64,000 nucleotides of DNA from JAXJQF01 sp036311285 (GTDB lineage: Bacteria > Pseudomonadota > Gammaproteobacteria > Enterobacterales > Succinivibrionaceae), in assembly GCA_036311285.1 (NCBI GenBank), contig JAXJQF010000081.1, forward strand, positions 1-64,000, read 5' to 3'. Each line of letters starts with the position of its first letter. Within the stretch, counting starts at the first letter, position 1. Made by a program: the position numbers and the translations under genes. Of the stretch, positions 16,836-25,646 are shown piece after piece. The notes beneath the pieces are model-generated. The model worked only from the letters and a program-made list of their open reading frames with translations, did no database searches and had not been told where the DNA came from.

Positions 16836-17399
16836 ATGTCTAAAACAAATAAAAATGGATATATAAGAATAATTGGTGGAATATATAAGAGCAGAAAATT
16901 AACAGTAATTAACGCAGAATCTTTACGCCCTACAACAGATAGAGTTAAAGAAACTGTCTTTAATTGGTTGATGTTTAAAATCAACAACACCAATGTATTA
17001 GATCTTTTTGCTGGAAGTGGTAGTCTTGGTTTTGAAGCGTTATCAAGAGGAGCTCAAAAAGTAACATTTATAGAGCAAAATCCAAAGGTATGCAAAGCGT
17101 TATCTGATAATGCAGAAAACTTAAAGGCTAATAACTGTGAAATTTTAAATAAAGATGCACTTCATTTTCTAGATACAACCCCAGAGACATACGATTTAAT
17201 CTTCATAGATCCACCTTTTAGAAAAGGTTTTGTTGAGACAGTATTATCGAAACTAACACCTCCATTATTAAAAAATGGTACTTTAATTTATATCGAAAAT
17301 GAAAATGAAAATCAAATCACTGTACCTGCAAATTTCAAACTTCTAAATGAATTGAAATGCGGGCAAGTTTTATCAAGACTTTTTATTTATGAAAACTAA
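16836..17399 (+). CDS. rsmD: 16S rRNA (guanine-966-N2)-methyltransferase
   Basis: Methylates G966 of 16S rRNA using S-adenosylmethionine. Motifs are RIIGGIYKSRKL near the N terminus, the SAM-binding DLFAGSGSLGFEALSRGA, and the catalytic DPPF in LIFIDPPF. An in-frame ATG at 16812 would add eight basic residues. The later ATG is preferred because it places RIIGG about ten residues from the start, as in E. coli; neither start has a strong ribosome-binding site. It diverges from ftsY, as in E. coli. Confidence 0.94.
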   Translation: MSKTNKNGYIRIIGGIYKSRKLTVINAESLRPTTDRVKETVFNWLMFKINNTNVLDLFAGSGSLGFEALSRGAQKVTFIEQNPKVCKALSDNAENLKANNCEILNKDALHFLDTTPETYDLIFIDPPFRKGFVETVLSKLTPPLLKNGTLIYIENENENQITVPANFKLLNELKCGQVLSRLFIYEN

Positions 17400-17402
17400 C
17401 AA

Positions 17403-20282
17403 CTATTTCATTCTATCTAAATAATCCACAACTAAATATTGGGCATGCTGGATTTGAGCAACAGTTAATTGTAACGCCACCTCATCTCTCAGACATTGAG
17501 CATCTGGGAAAAAATTAGAATTTATAGTTGCAAGTACACTCCACATATATGCATCTACTAAGCTTGGAGACAAACCTCCTGTTCCATTCTTAAACATCTT
17601 AGCTAACTCATACTGAGCAACCGAATCTCCATTTCTCGCAGCTGTCGTAAATAAATCCGCTGCGTGAATCAAATTCTTTTCACAATACTCCCCTTCAACT
17701 AATAACTTGCCTAGCATTGTTGCCGATTTGATGTGATTTTGTTTTATTGCATTATCTAAATAATTTAACGCAAGCTGTGGATTTTGTTTTACATTTTTTC
17801 CTTTAATATATTCTGTAGCTAAAAAGTACTGCGCGTCTGCATTTCCTTGTTCTGCAGCAATCTGCATTAGTTCTATTACTTTTGTAATGCTGCTATTTTC
17901 AATTCTTCCTTCTATACGAAGATTTGCATATACATATGCACAATCTGCTTCATTTTTATCAACACCAAGCTCTAACCAACGAACTGCTTCTGAAATATTA
18001 TTTAATTTTTTTAAATATACATTTGCAATTAAAAGACAAGCATTCCAATGATTAGATGATACTAATTTTCTGTAATAACGAATAGCTTTTTCATAGTGAT
18101 GAACACTATCATATTGTTCATAAATTTTACCGATAGCTTCGTATGACAGAACATGTCCCTTTCCTGCAGCTGTCTTAAAATAGTCTAAAGCATGTTCTAA
18201 ATCTACACTTGCAGCGTATCCATCTCTATGACACACACCTTGCATATGAATAGCTGGGGGATAACCATTTTGGGCTGACATTCTAAAATAGTCATATGCT
18301 CTATTATAATTTTTAGCAACATACACTCCATCAAAATATAACTTTCCTAATTCATACATTGATTCAAAGTTACCTAGATCTGATGAATTTTCTAATAAGG
18401 TAATAGCCTTTGCATAATTCTTTTCAATTCCGATACCTGAAAAATAAAGCTTTGATAATAAAAACATTGCTCTCGAATTCTTGTTTTCGACTTCCTTTTG
18501 TAAAAGACTTATAGCACTATCATAATTATGTGTAGTGTTTTCACTATTTAAATAAAACTCTGCTAATTCAATAACAGCATCCTTATCATTTTCTTTTGCA
18601 GCCTCTGCTAAAAATTTTTCTGCAAGAGTGATATGCTTAGGACAACCTATCCCTTTTAAATAACATAAACCTAATTGATATTTTGCTTTTGAATAATTTT
18701 TTTCTTTAGCTTGTAAAAATAAATTAAATGCTTTTTCATTATCATTCAAAACACCACGACCATTCTTATACATAAGAGCTAAATTATACATAGCCTCTGC
18801 ATTGCCATTTTTTACAGCACTATCGTACCATTTTATTGCTTGTGACAAATCAGCATCAATATTTGATCCTTTTTCATAAAGCTTTGCCATTTCTACTTGA
18901 GCTTCTATGCATCCATGAATAGCAGCCAGCTTTAACCATTTTAATGAACTATTGATATCTGAAACAACCCCAATTCCATCCCTATACATCATAGATAAAA
19001 ACATCTCAGCATTTTTAAAGCCATGCTCTGCTGACTTTTCAATATAATCAAATGCTAATCTATACTTTTTGTAATATGGTGATTCAGGATTACTTCTATA
19101 CCAAGAATATCTACTTTTACCTTGTAATAATCCTCTTTCCTTCTCGATATCATTATCAGCTTCATTTTTTATAATTAAGCCAAATTCATACATTGCATAG
19201 TAGTTTCCGGATTCGGCCGCTATTTTAAACCAACGTCTTGATAATGTATTTTCATTAGAACTTTCATTTCTTCTACAAATACAAGCAAACTTGTATTGTG
19301 CATCACTGTGACCTAATTCTGCAGCTTTATTATAGAGAAAAGCAGCTTTATCCTCTAATTTTGCTACCCCTTTACCGTTATCATAAAGCTCTGCAAGCAT
19401 GTAGATTGCGTCTTTTTCGTTTTGCTTAGCAGCGATAGATAACAACTCTATAGCTTCTTGTTTCTTATCCTCATCTAAATATAACTTTGCTAATTCTTTA
19501 TTTGCCTCTACAACTCCATTGTTAATTGCTTCTTGAAAGTACTCTTTTGCCTTATTTACATCTCGATCAACAATTTCTCCGCTTAAAATAATTTTGCCAA
19601 GTATATGATAAGCACACGGATACAAAGTTTTTATTTTTTCGAGCTTTTGAATTCCTAAGGATGGATTATAAAATCCTAATTTTTTATCACAATATATGTC
19701 AGCTAATTTACTTATAGCATTAATTACTCCATATTCAGCAGCTCTACTTATCCACAAGACACCTTGTAACAAATCCTTTTTTACTATATCCCCCTCTAGG
19801 AACAAATTACCTAATTCATATTGTGCTACGGAGTTCCCTTTTTGAGCTGCTCTTTCTAACCAAAATACACCATCTCTATTGTTGCCTTCATCTAAATTAT
19901 AATGAGCTAAATCATACATAGCAAAAAGATCACCCTGAATCGCTTTTTGCTGTAAAGAAGATAAATGAGACTCATTTATTTCGGATACTTCTTCAAAATC
20001 TACATTTTCTTCCTTTTTTTCTAAAATATTAACATTTGAGTCACCAAAATGACGAAGTTTGTACAGCGCAGGTAAATACCCTGCATGAGCACTCTTTTCT
20101 AATAATTCTTTTGCAGACAACGTACTTATAGGTAAACTTTTCCCATCATGAATCATGTTACCTAAATAAAACATCGCTTCTGGGTCGCCTTTATTAACAA
20201 GTTGACCAAAAATTATGCTTGCTTGTTCGTAATTACCACTACGATAAGCTACCTTGCCTTGCTCTATACTTACTTCTTCCAT
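17403..20282 (-). CDS. Giant Sel1-repeat protein
   Basis: The product has 959 residues made almost entirely of Sel1-like (alpha-helical, TPR-related) repeats; I count about 24 by eye. Clear examples are AVKNGNAEAMYNLALMYKNG, SAQNGYPPAIHMQGVCHRDG and AARNGDSVAQYELAKMFKNG. There is no signal peptide or membrane helix, so it should be a cytoplasmic protein-protein interaction scaffold. The partner is unknown. The ending SLVDAYMWSVLAT resembles the last repeat of other bacterial Sel1 proteins. It converges with rsmD (3-base gap), and transcription starts just before the rsmJ terminator region. Confidence 0.9.
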   Translation of the reverse strand: MEEVSIEQGKVAYRSGNYEQASIIFGQLVNKGDPEAMFYLGNMIHDGKSLPISTLSAKELLEKSAHAGYLPALYKLRHFGDSNVNILEKKEENVDFEEVSEINESHLSSLQQKAIQGDLFAMYDLAHYNLDEGNNRDGVFWLERAAQKGNSVAQYELGNLFLEGDIVKKDLLQGVLWISRAAEYGVINAISKLADIYCDKKLGFYNPSLGIQKLEKIKTLYPCAYHILGKIILSGEIVDRDVNKAKEYFQEAINNGVVEANKELAKLYLDEDKKQEAIELLSIAAKQNEKDAIYMLAELYDNGKGVAKLEDKAAFLYNKAAELGHSDAQYKFACICRRNESSNENTLSRRWFKIAAESGNYYAMYEFGLIIKNEADNDIEKERGLLQGKSRYSWYRSNPESPYYKKYRLAFDYIEKSAEHGFKNAEMFLSMMYRDGIGVVSDINSSLKWLKLAAIHGCIEAQVEMAKLYEKGSNIDADLSQAIKWYDSAVKNGNAEAMYNLALMYKNGRGVLNDNEKAFNLFLQAKEKNYSKAKYQLGLCYLKGIGCPKHITLAEKFLAEAAKENDKDAVIELAEFYLNSENTTHNYDSAISLLQKEVENKNSRAMFLLSKLYFSGIGIEKNYAKAITLLENSSDLGNFESMYELGKLYFDGVYVAKNYNRAYDYFRMSAQNGYPPAIHMQGVCHRDGYAASVDLEHALDYFKTAAGKGHVLSYEAIGKIYEQYDSVHHYEKAIRYYRKLVSSNHWNACLLIANVYLKKLNNISEAVRWLELGVDKNEADCAYVYANLRIEGRIENSSITKVIELMQIAAEQGNADAQYFLATEYIKGKNVKQNPQLALNYLDNAIKQNHIKSATMLGKLLVEGEYCEKNLIHAADLFTTAARNGDSVAQYELAKMFKNGTGGLSPSLVDAYMWSVLATINSNFFPDAQCLRDEVALQLTVAQIQHAQYLVVDYLDRMK

Positions 20283-20332
20283 CTTGTTCTCTTATTTTTA
20301 CATCCATATATGAATAGTTTAACTATAAAGAC

Positions 20333-20363
20333 AAAAAAAACAGTTAACTAAGACTGTTTTTTT
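20333..20363 (-). terminator. Terminator of the aroE-rsmJ unit
   Basis: On the minus strand AAAAAAACAGT, CTTAGTTA, ACTGTTTTTTTT form an intrinsic terminator just after the rsmJ stop. The symmetric A and T runs mean it could also work on the other strand. Confidence 0.85.
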
Positions 20364-20383
20364 AATTTTCTGACAAATGAAGT

Positions 20384-21124
20384 TTAATTAACATAAATAT
20401 CAAATCTATGTCCTTTTGAGAGAACATTTGACGAAACAACATCTAAAGGAGGAGCCCATTTAGGATTTTTCATTACAACTTTTAAGTTAGTTATTTCTTT
20501 TGCACGTTGAAACAATTGCATTACATCATCATCCTGTCCAACAAGCTCATGAAATACTTGCATATCCTTTTTTACTAGAGCTGATTTCACTTTTTCAGGA
20601 TACATTGGATCAATATATACTACGTCCGGATTCAATTCACCATCGTATTCATATATCGTATGTTTATCCTCTAAGATTAAGTTATTCCTTATCAATTCAG
20701 ATATATCTGTTTCAGAATTGACTGCACGCTCAATCCCATTTTTAAGTAATAGTCTAACAATAGGATTTCGTTCAAACATATGAACCTGTGCTCCGTTACA
20801 AGCAAGGATAAACGCATCCCTTGCAAGTCCTGCTGTTGCATCAAAAATTACTGGATTTTTCTTTTTTCCAAAGCATGCTTTAACAACAAACTCTTTCCCA
20901 TTTACAAATTTTCTTCTATGGTCAAGTTTACCATTAACAAAATCAACAAAAACAGGCTTCATTTTCATATCAGCAACAGTTACAACTGAAATAATATTAT
21001 CCTCAATTGTTATAACTAAAGGTGACTTTGTTTTATATGCTCGACATAACTCGATATCTTCTATGTATTGTTTTGCACAATCTTTATCAATAATATTAAT
21101 TTGTAAAGGAAATAAATTGCTCAT
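20384..21124 (-). CDS. rsmJ: 16S rRNA (guanine-1516-N2)-methyltransferase
   Basis: Methylates G1516 of 16S rRNA. The SAM motif FDATAGLARDAFILACNGA corresponds to the family's DATAGLGRDAFVLA; the usual glycine is alanine here. VYIDPMYPEK is the catalytic DPMYP of RsmJ. The product has 246 residues (250 in E. coli). It overlaps the aroE stop by one base and is the last gene of the unit. Confidence 0.94.
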   Translation of the reverse strand: MSNLFPLQINIIDKDCAKQYIEDIELCRAYKTKSPLVITIEDNIISVVTVADMKMKPVFVDFVNGKLDHRRKFVNGKEFVVKACFGKKKNPVIFDATAGLARDAFILACNGAQVHMFERNPIVRLLLKNGIERAVNSETDISELIRNNLILEDKHTIYEYDGELNPDVVYIDPMYPEKVKSALVKKDMQVFHELVGQDDDVMQLFQRAKEITNLKVVMKNPKWAPPLDVVSSNVLSKGHRFDIYVN

Positions 21125-21945
21125 TAAACCAAGGCTCTCACTTTTGCAATAATATCTTTACCATCAGGCAAAACACCGTGCCACAATTGGAAACTTAATG
21201 CAGCTTGACCTACTAACATACCTAACCCATCAGAGACATTATCCTTTGAAACACCTTGTTCTACACACCATTTCAAAAATGAAGTTTCTCCGCTTGATGT
21301 ATACATAAGATCATAACAACAAGTATTTAATTTAAAAATTTGTTTAGAAATTGATGGAACATGATTAGATAAACTTAATGATGTTGCATTTATTACAATA
21401 TCATATTTCTTATCCAAATCATTTGTTGATTCTAAAGTACCAACTGAAATAGAAGGATAATCCTCTTGAATGAGCTTAGCTTTCTCAAATGTTCTATTTA
21501 TCAAAGAAATACTCTTTGGATTAAGCTCTAATATTGGCCCTAGTATGCCTCTGCTTGCCCCTCCTGCACCTATAATAAGGATATCTTTATCTGCAAGCTC
21601 CCAACCTAAACGTTTAAAATCCCAGACAATGCCGTCGCCATCTGTATTATCACCAACAACCTTTCCATTTTCAAAAAATTTTAAGGTATTTACAGCTTTT
21701 GCTTTTTTAGCTCTGTCAGTTAATTCTGTAGCATAAGCATATGCTTGCTCTTTAAATGGAACAGTTATATTTAAGCCTAGTCCACCGTTCTCCCTAAACT
21801 TATCCACACATTGAACAAAACCATCTAAAGGACATAACAGGAAGTCATATATTAATTCAATATTTGTCTCTATGGAAAACTCTTTATGAATAAACGGTGA
21901 TTTACTATGTTTTATAGGATTTCCTAATACTGCAAATTTTTTCAT
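21124..21945 (-). CDS. aroE: Shikimate dehydrogenase
   Basis: NADPH-dependent reduction of 3-dehydroshikimate to shikimate in aromatic amino acid synthesis. Lys65 in NITVPFKEQA and Asp102 in GDNTDGDG are the catalytic pair, at the same positions as in E. coli. NPIKHSKSP binds shikimate, and GAGGASRGI is the nucleotide-binding loop. The product has 273 residues (272 in E. coli). It lies 4 bases after tsaC, as in E. coli. Confidence 0.97.
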   Translation of the reverse strand: MKKFAVLGNPIKHSKSPFIHKEFSIETNIELIYDFLLCPLDGFVQCVDKFRENGGLGLNITVPFKEQAYAYATELTDRAKKAKAVNTLKFFENGKVVGDNTDGDGIVWDFKRLGWELADKDILIIGAGGASRGILGPILELNPKSISLINRTFEKAKLIQEDYPSISVGTLESTNDLDKKYDIVINATSLSLSNHVPSISKQIFKLNTCCYDLMYTSSGETSFLKWCVEQGVSKDNVSDGLGMLVGQAALSFQLWHGVLPDGKDIIAKVRALV

Positions 21946-21949
21946 AATA

Positions 21950-22513
21950 CTATCTCAATACTTCACCTGTTAACAAATTAACAATAGATGTTGTGTTTTG
22001 TAATCCTTCGACCTTATCATCTAAAATAAAATCAATCAGATTTTCAAAACGTGTTCGAACCATATCATATGTAAGCAAAGGCTGTTCCCCTGTAACATTA
22101 CAGCTTGTCGATATGATTGGCTTACCATATAAATTACAAAGCTTACAAATTGTTGGATTAGAACTAACTCTTATAGCAACTGTATCCTTATATCCTGTAA
22201 TGCTTTTAGGTACTTTATCTGACGCAGGAACAATAAATGTATATGGTCCAGGCCATTTACTTAATAAATGGTCTATATGTTTTTTAGATAAAGAATCTAA
22301 AGCAATTAAATCTTTAGCTTGTTCAAAAGAAGCACAAACTAAAATCATACCTTTTGCTAAAGGTCTATTCTTTATTAATAAAATTTTTTCAACAACATCA
22401 TTATTAAAAGGATCACCACCTATTCCATACACACTTTCTGTAGGATAAGCAATTACTCCACCACTTTTAATAACATCTACAGCCTTCTGATAATCTATAT
22501 CGATATTTAGCAT
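21950..22513 (-). CDS. tsaC: Threonylcarbamoyl-AMP synthase TsaC
   Basis: Makes threonylcarbamoyl-adenylate for the t6A37 modification of tRNAs that read ANN codons. The YrdC/Sua5 domain spans the protein: GGVIAYPTESVYGIGGDPFN near the N terminus, KNRPLAKGMILV, and STSCNVTGEQPL. The length of 187 residues matches short TsaC (190 in E. coli) rather than two-domain Sua5. Its stop and start lie between purE and aroE, overlapping purE. Confidence 0.96.
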   Translation of the reverse strand: MLNIDIDYQKAVDVIKSGGVIAYPTESVYGIGGDPFNNDVVEKILLIKNRPLAKGMILVCASFEQAKDLIALDSLSKKHIDHLLSKWPGPYTFIVPASDKVPKSITGYKDTVAIRVSSNPTICKLCNLYGKPIISTSCNVTGEQPLLTYDMVRTRFENLIDFILDDKVEGLQNTTSIVNLLTGEVLR

Positions 22514-23010
22514 AATTTTTCTTGTAAAGCTTTATCTTTTGCAATTACATCTTCTGCACACTGCTGTCTTTCTTGTCTTAATTTTTCAGATAAATCATCA
22601 TCTGCCACTGCAATAATTTGAGCAGCTAAATACCCGGCATTTTTTGCTCCTGCCTTACCAACAGCAACTGTAGCAACAGGAATACCACCTGGCATCATAA
22701 CTGTTGAATATAAAGCATCAACTCCATTTAAAGGACCACAATCTACAGGAATACCAATTACTGGCTTAACTGTCATAGCAGCAACAGCTCCCGCTAAATG
22801 AGCTGCCAAACCTGCTGCACATATAAACACCTTACATCCTCTTGCTTCAGCGTCTTTTACATAATTTTTTGTAACTTCTGGTGTACGATGGGCTGAGGTG
22901 ATTTTTACTTCATACTTCACATTAAACTTATTTAAAACTTCTAAAGTGTTATTAACCAATGGAAGATCAGAATCTGACCCCATTAAAATTGCTACAAAAT
23001 CATTAGACAT
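22507..23010 (-). CDS. purE: 5-(carboxyamino)imidazole ribonucleotide mutase PurE
   Basis: Class I PurE, which converts N5-CAIR to CAIR in purine synthesis. GSDSDLP and the catalytic histidine in SAHRTPE (His41) are clear, as are GLAAHLAGAVAA and the substrate loop VDALYSTVMMPGGIPVATV. A GTG at 23019 would add three residues, but the ATG at 23010 has AAGGTGG five bases upstream, so it is chosen (167 residues). purK, which supplies N5-CAIR, is not next to it. Confidence 0.97.
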   Translation of the reverse strand: MSNDFVAILMGSDSDLPLVNNTLEVLNKFNVKYEVKITSAHRTPEVTKNYVKDAEARGCKVFICAAGLAAHLAGAVAAMTVKPVIGIPVDCGPLNGVDALYSTVMMPGGIPVATVAVGKAGAKNAGYLAAQIIAVADDDLSEKLRQERQQCAEDVIAKDKALQEKLC

Positions 23011-23052
23011 ACAAACCACCTTTTTTAAAACATTAAACCTTTAAATACAATA

Positions 23053-23592
23053 TTACTTTTGAATTAAAACCTTACATTTACAATTCAAACACTCACGAAC
23101 TATGTTCTTAGAATAATTTTTTTCAGACATATATGGGTATGAACAATTTTCACATTTAAGTTTTTTAATTTTGCTAAAACAACTAAACGTACAATTTGGA
23201 TAATTAGAACATCCCCAATATTGCTTATTATATCTATTTTTCTTTACAATCAAATCACCTTTTTTACAAATAGGGCAATTAATTTTTTCCTTAGTATCCT
23301 TATGTACAAAATCACAGTTAGGATAATTTGTACAACCTATGAACATCCCATAACGTCCATTTTTTACGGCTAATATTCCTTCACATTTAGGACACTTTAC
23401 TCCTTCTAAAATCTTTTCAGTAGTCACATTAGACTTAAAAGGTAATGGCACTATGTATTTACAACTAGGAAAAGTTGAACATCCTAAAAATAAACCTTTA
23501 TTGGATGATATAATCTTTAGACGAGAACCACAATTAGGACAAGAAGTAATCTCATTTACTTCTTTCTCTATTTCTTCAAAACTATCTAACAT
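23053..23592 (-). CDS. Topoisomerase-type zinc-ribbon protein (YrdD-like)
   Basis: The 179-residue protein is built of repeated zinc ribbons like those at the C terminus of DNA topoisomerase I. Three full copies each have CPxC followed by a CxxxPxC half (FLGCSTFPSC, FIGCTNYPNC, YWGCSNYPNC). A fourth diverged copy (CENC, CLNCKC) is at the end. There is no topoisomerase catalytic domain. E. coli yrdD, a smaller protein of this kind, also neighbours tsaC-aroE. It probably binds nucleic acid, but its role is unknown. The ATG follows directly after a terminator hairpin and has no ribosome-binding site. Confidence 0.88.
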   Translation of the reverse strand: MLDSFEEIEKEVNEITSCPNCGSRLKIISSNKGLFLGCSTFPSCKYIVPLPFKSNVTTEKILEGVKCPKCEGILAVKNGRYGMFIGCTNYPNCDFVHKDTKEKINCPICKKGDLIVKKNRYNKQYWGCSNYPNCTFSCFSKIKKLKCENCSYPYMSEKNYSKNIVRECLNCKCKVLIQK

Positions 23593-23595
23593 AAA

Positions 23596-23626
23596 TAAAA
23601 AAGGTCATAATATAAATTATGACCTT
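23596..23626 (-). terminator. Terminator of the LysM gene, abutting the zinc-ribbon start
   Basis: On the minus strand AAGGTCATAAT, TTAT, ATTATGACCTT form a perfect 11-bp stem followed by TTTT. It lies between the LysM stop (23645) and the zinc-ribbon ATG (23592). The T-run ends only a few bases before that ATG, so the structure may also control the downstream gene. Confidence 0.85.
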
Positions 23627-23644
23627 ATCCTTAAACATTACAAA

Positions 23645-24679
23645 TTATGGTTGTAAAGCCTTGTACCCTACAGAAACAGAATCCTTTGCTTTCATGATGA
23701 TTGCTAATGAAACATTTTCGTATGTACGATATACCATAACTTGACCAATTAATTCATTTGGTAACTTGTTTTCTGAACTTGCAGTCATACGCTTAGCAAG
23801 ACCGTCAAATTCTGCATACTTATTAGAAGAAACATCTCTACCAGTAATTTGCTTACCTTCTCTCATAATCGAGAAAACATCACCAGGTGTAACACCGTCT
23901 TTGCTTCCTTTTCCTAGCATAACAGTATCATATTGACCTGCAACCTTTCCATCAAGTCCTAGAGAAACTACACTAGTATCAACCTTCGCAGCTTTTGGAA
24001 CAAAGTATAAATTATTACCAGCGAAATCATTTAATGGTAATAGATAATCGCCTCTTTGAACTGCACTCTTGTTTTTAACAATAAATGCTTTTGTTAAGTT
24101 ATTTGCCTCACCATCTGCTGTAACAATAACACCTACAAAGATAGCCTTATAACCTAACTCTTTACCTTCTTCATCCTTTATTAAGTCACCTTTATGGTAT
24201 ACACCATATTGTGTACCTTTAACAACGTTACCCTTTACATAAACATTTTCAGTTTCTGCAATTAATTCTCTGCCGTCATTATTACCAAAAACATAAGGTA
24301 AAGCGTCACAATCTAAAGGTAAAACCGTATCAGCTAATAAGAAAGGTTGAACTTTTGATGAGTCAACTGTAGGAATAGGATTACCTTTTTTAACTGCTGG
24401 TGTAGCTCTTTGAACATATGGTTTACCATCAACCCATACTAATGTTAAAACATCACCTGGATAAATCCAATGAGGATCATTAATCTGAGGATTAACATTC
24501 CAAATTTTTGGCCAATACCATGGCTTCTTTAAAAACTTACCTGAAATATCCCATAAAGTATCGCCTTTCTGAACTACATACTTTGTCGGATGATTTTCCT
24601 TAACCTCTAATACATCCGCATTTACAAAAGATGCTAATAAAAGAGTCCCAACAAATATTCCAATTTTTTTAAGTATCAT
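23645..24679 (-). CDS. Exported LysM-domain protein
   Basis: The product has 344 residues. A signal peptide (MILKKIGIFVGTLLLASFVN, cleavage near A-DV) is followed by one LysM domain (YVVQKGDTLWDISGKFLKKP to IYPGDVLTLV, about residues 33-82). A long domain follows with no enzyme motif that I recognise. LysM binds peptidoglycan glycan strands, so the protein should be periplasmic and wall-bound. Proteins of this kind diverge from def in Vibrio and relatives, as here. A ribosome-binding site (AGGGA) precedes the ATG, and its leader has unusual pairing arms. Confidence 0.9.
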   Translation of the reverse strand: MILKKIGIFVGTLLLASFVNADVLEVKENHPTKYVVQKGDTLWDISGKFLKKPWYWPKIWNVNPQINDPHWIYPGDVLTLVWVDGKPYVQRATPAVKKGNPIPTVDSSKVQPFLLADTVLPLDCDALPYVFGNNDGRELIAETENVYVKGNVVKGTQYGVYHKGDLIKDEEGKELGYKAIFVGVIVTADGEANNLTKAFIVKNKSAVQRGDYLLPLNDFAGNNLYFVPKAAKVDTSVVSLGLDGKVAGQYDTVMLGKGSKDGVTPGDVFSIMREGKQITGRDVSSNKYAEFDGLAKRMTASSENKLPNELIGQVMVYRTYENVSLAIIMKAKDSVSVGYKALQP

Positions 24680-24694
24680 AAGAAATCCCTGCTA

Positions 24695-24769
24695 ACATTA
24701 CATAAATTTGAAACAAATTCACTACATCAATAATGCAATGTAATGTTTCAAATAAATGAATATTACATT
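24695..24769 (-). promoter_or_regulatory. Alternative-pairing leader of the LysM gene
   Basis: On the minus strand, the leader contains AATGTAAT, then ATTTGAAAC overlapping ACATTACAT, then GTTTCAAAT, then ATGTAATGT, and then the ribosome-binding site AGGGA. ATTTGAAAC (24753-24745) pairs perfectly with GTTTCAAAT (24714-24706). ACATTACAT (24746-24738) pairs perfectly with ATGTAATGT (24703-24695). The arms overlap and cross, so the two helices exclude each other or form a pseudoknot. The repeats may instead be protein-binding sites. Function is inferred. Confidence 0.4.
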
Positions 24770-24998
24770 ATATTAAAATGTTTTGATAATAATCTAATTT
24801 AATAGATTAAATCTAACAATGAAATACATCAATACATATATTGATTTTTTTAATTACTGATCACAATTTGTTAAAGTAATTATTTAAACTTTTGCTAAAC
24901 GATATCTTAAACGATTTTTTAATTTTTACTATTATTAAACACTATATATGTGTAATTTTTTTGTTAATTCTTAACATATACATCTAAATACATATATA

Positions 24999-25007
24999 TG
25001 ATATAAT
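24999..25007 (+). promoter_or_regulatory. def: Extended -10 promoter candidate for def-fmt-rsmB-trk
   Basis: TGATATAAT matches the extended -10 TGnTATAAT exactly. The -35 region is weak, which extended -10 promoters tolerate. Start would be near 25014, giving a leader of about 100 bases before def. Confidence 0.4.
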
Positions 25008-25114
25008 TTAGACTATATTTTTATAGAATTCCTCAACCTACTTTATAATTCTATAAACAAAAAATCATATTAAAATATTCACATTACACCGAAGATTTAA
25101 GAAAAGATACAGCT

Positions 25115-25645
25115 ATGTCACTATTAGAAATTTTATACTTCCCCGATGAACAATTAAGAAAGCCTTGCGAAACTGTTACAGTTTTTGATGAAAACTTAAG
25201 CAACAGCATAGCTGACATGTTTGAGACTATGTATGAAAACGAAGGCATCGGTCTTGCAGCTCCGCAGGTTGGAATTCATAAAAAAATATGTGTCATCGAT
25301 ATTGAAGGAAACAAAGATCCTAAGGATCAATTAGTACTAATCAATCCGAAAATTACTGAAAAATCTGGAGAAACAGGAATTGACGAAGGATGCTTAAGTG
25401 TTCCTGGTTTAAGAGCTCATGTAGATAGAGCTTTAAAAATAAAAGTTACTGCCCAAAACTTAAAGGGTGAAGAATTTACAATTGATGCAGAAGAATTATT
25501 AGCTATTTGTATCCAACACGAACTTGACCATTTAGACGGGAAGCTATTTATTGACTACCTATCACCTCTAAAGGTAAATTTATATAGAAAGAAAGCAGAA
25601 AAGCTTGCTAGAGAAAGAAAAAACCAAAGTAAAAATAAGGCATAA
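25115..25645 (+). CDS. def: Peptide deformylase
   Basis: Metalloenzyme that removes the formyl group from new proteins. All three motifs are present: GIGLAAPQVG (44-53), EGCLSVPG with metal-binding Cys93, and HELDH with His135, Glu136 and His139. The product has 176 residues (169 in E. coli). It is the first gene of def-fmt-rsmB-trkA-trkH, which pairs removal of the formyl group with its addition by Fmt. Confidence 0.98.
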   Translation: MSLLEILYFPDEQLRKPCETVTVFDENLSNSIADMFETMYENEGIGLAAPQVGIHKKICVIDIEGNKDPKDQLVLINPKITEKSGETGIDEGCLSVPGLRAHVDRALKIKVTAQNLKGEEFTIDAEELLAICIQHELDHLDGKLFIDYLSPLKVNLYRKKAEKLARERKNQSKNKA

Positions 25646-25646
25646 A

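Larger units (their letters stand above)
24680..25114. other. 435-base divergent control region between the LysM gene and def
   Basis: AT-rich gap without a gene. It holds the structured LysM leader (24695-24769) and an extended -10 promoter candidate for def (24999-25007). The middle contains TTGATTTTTTTAATTACTGA-like AT-rich DNA where I see no convincing motif. Confidence 0.5.
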
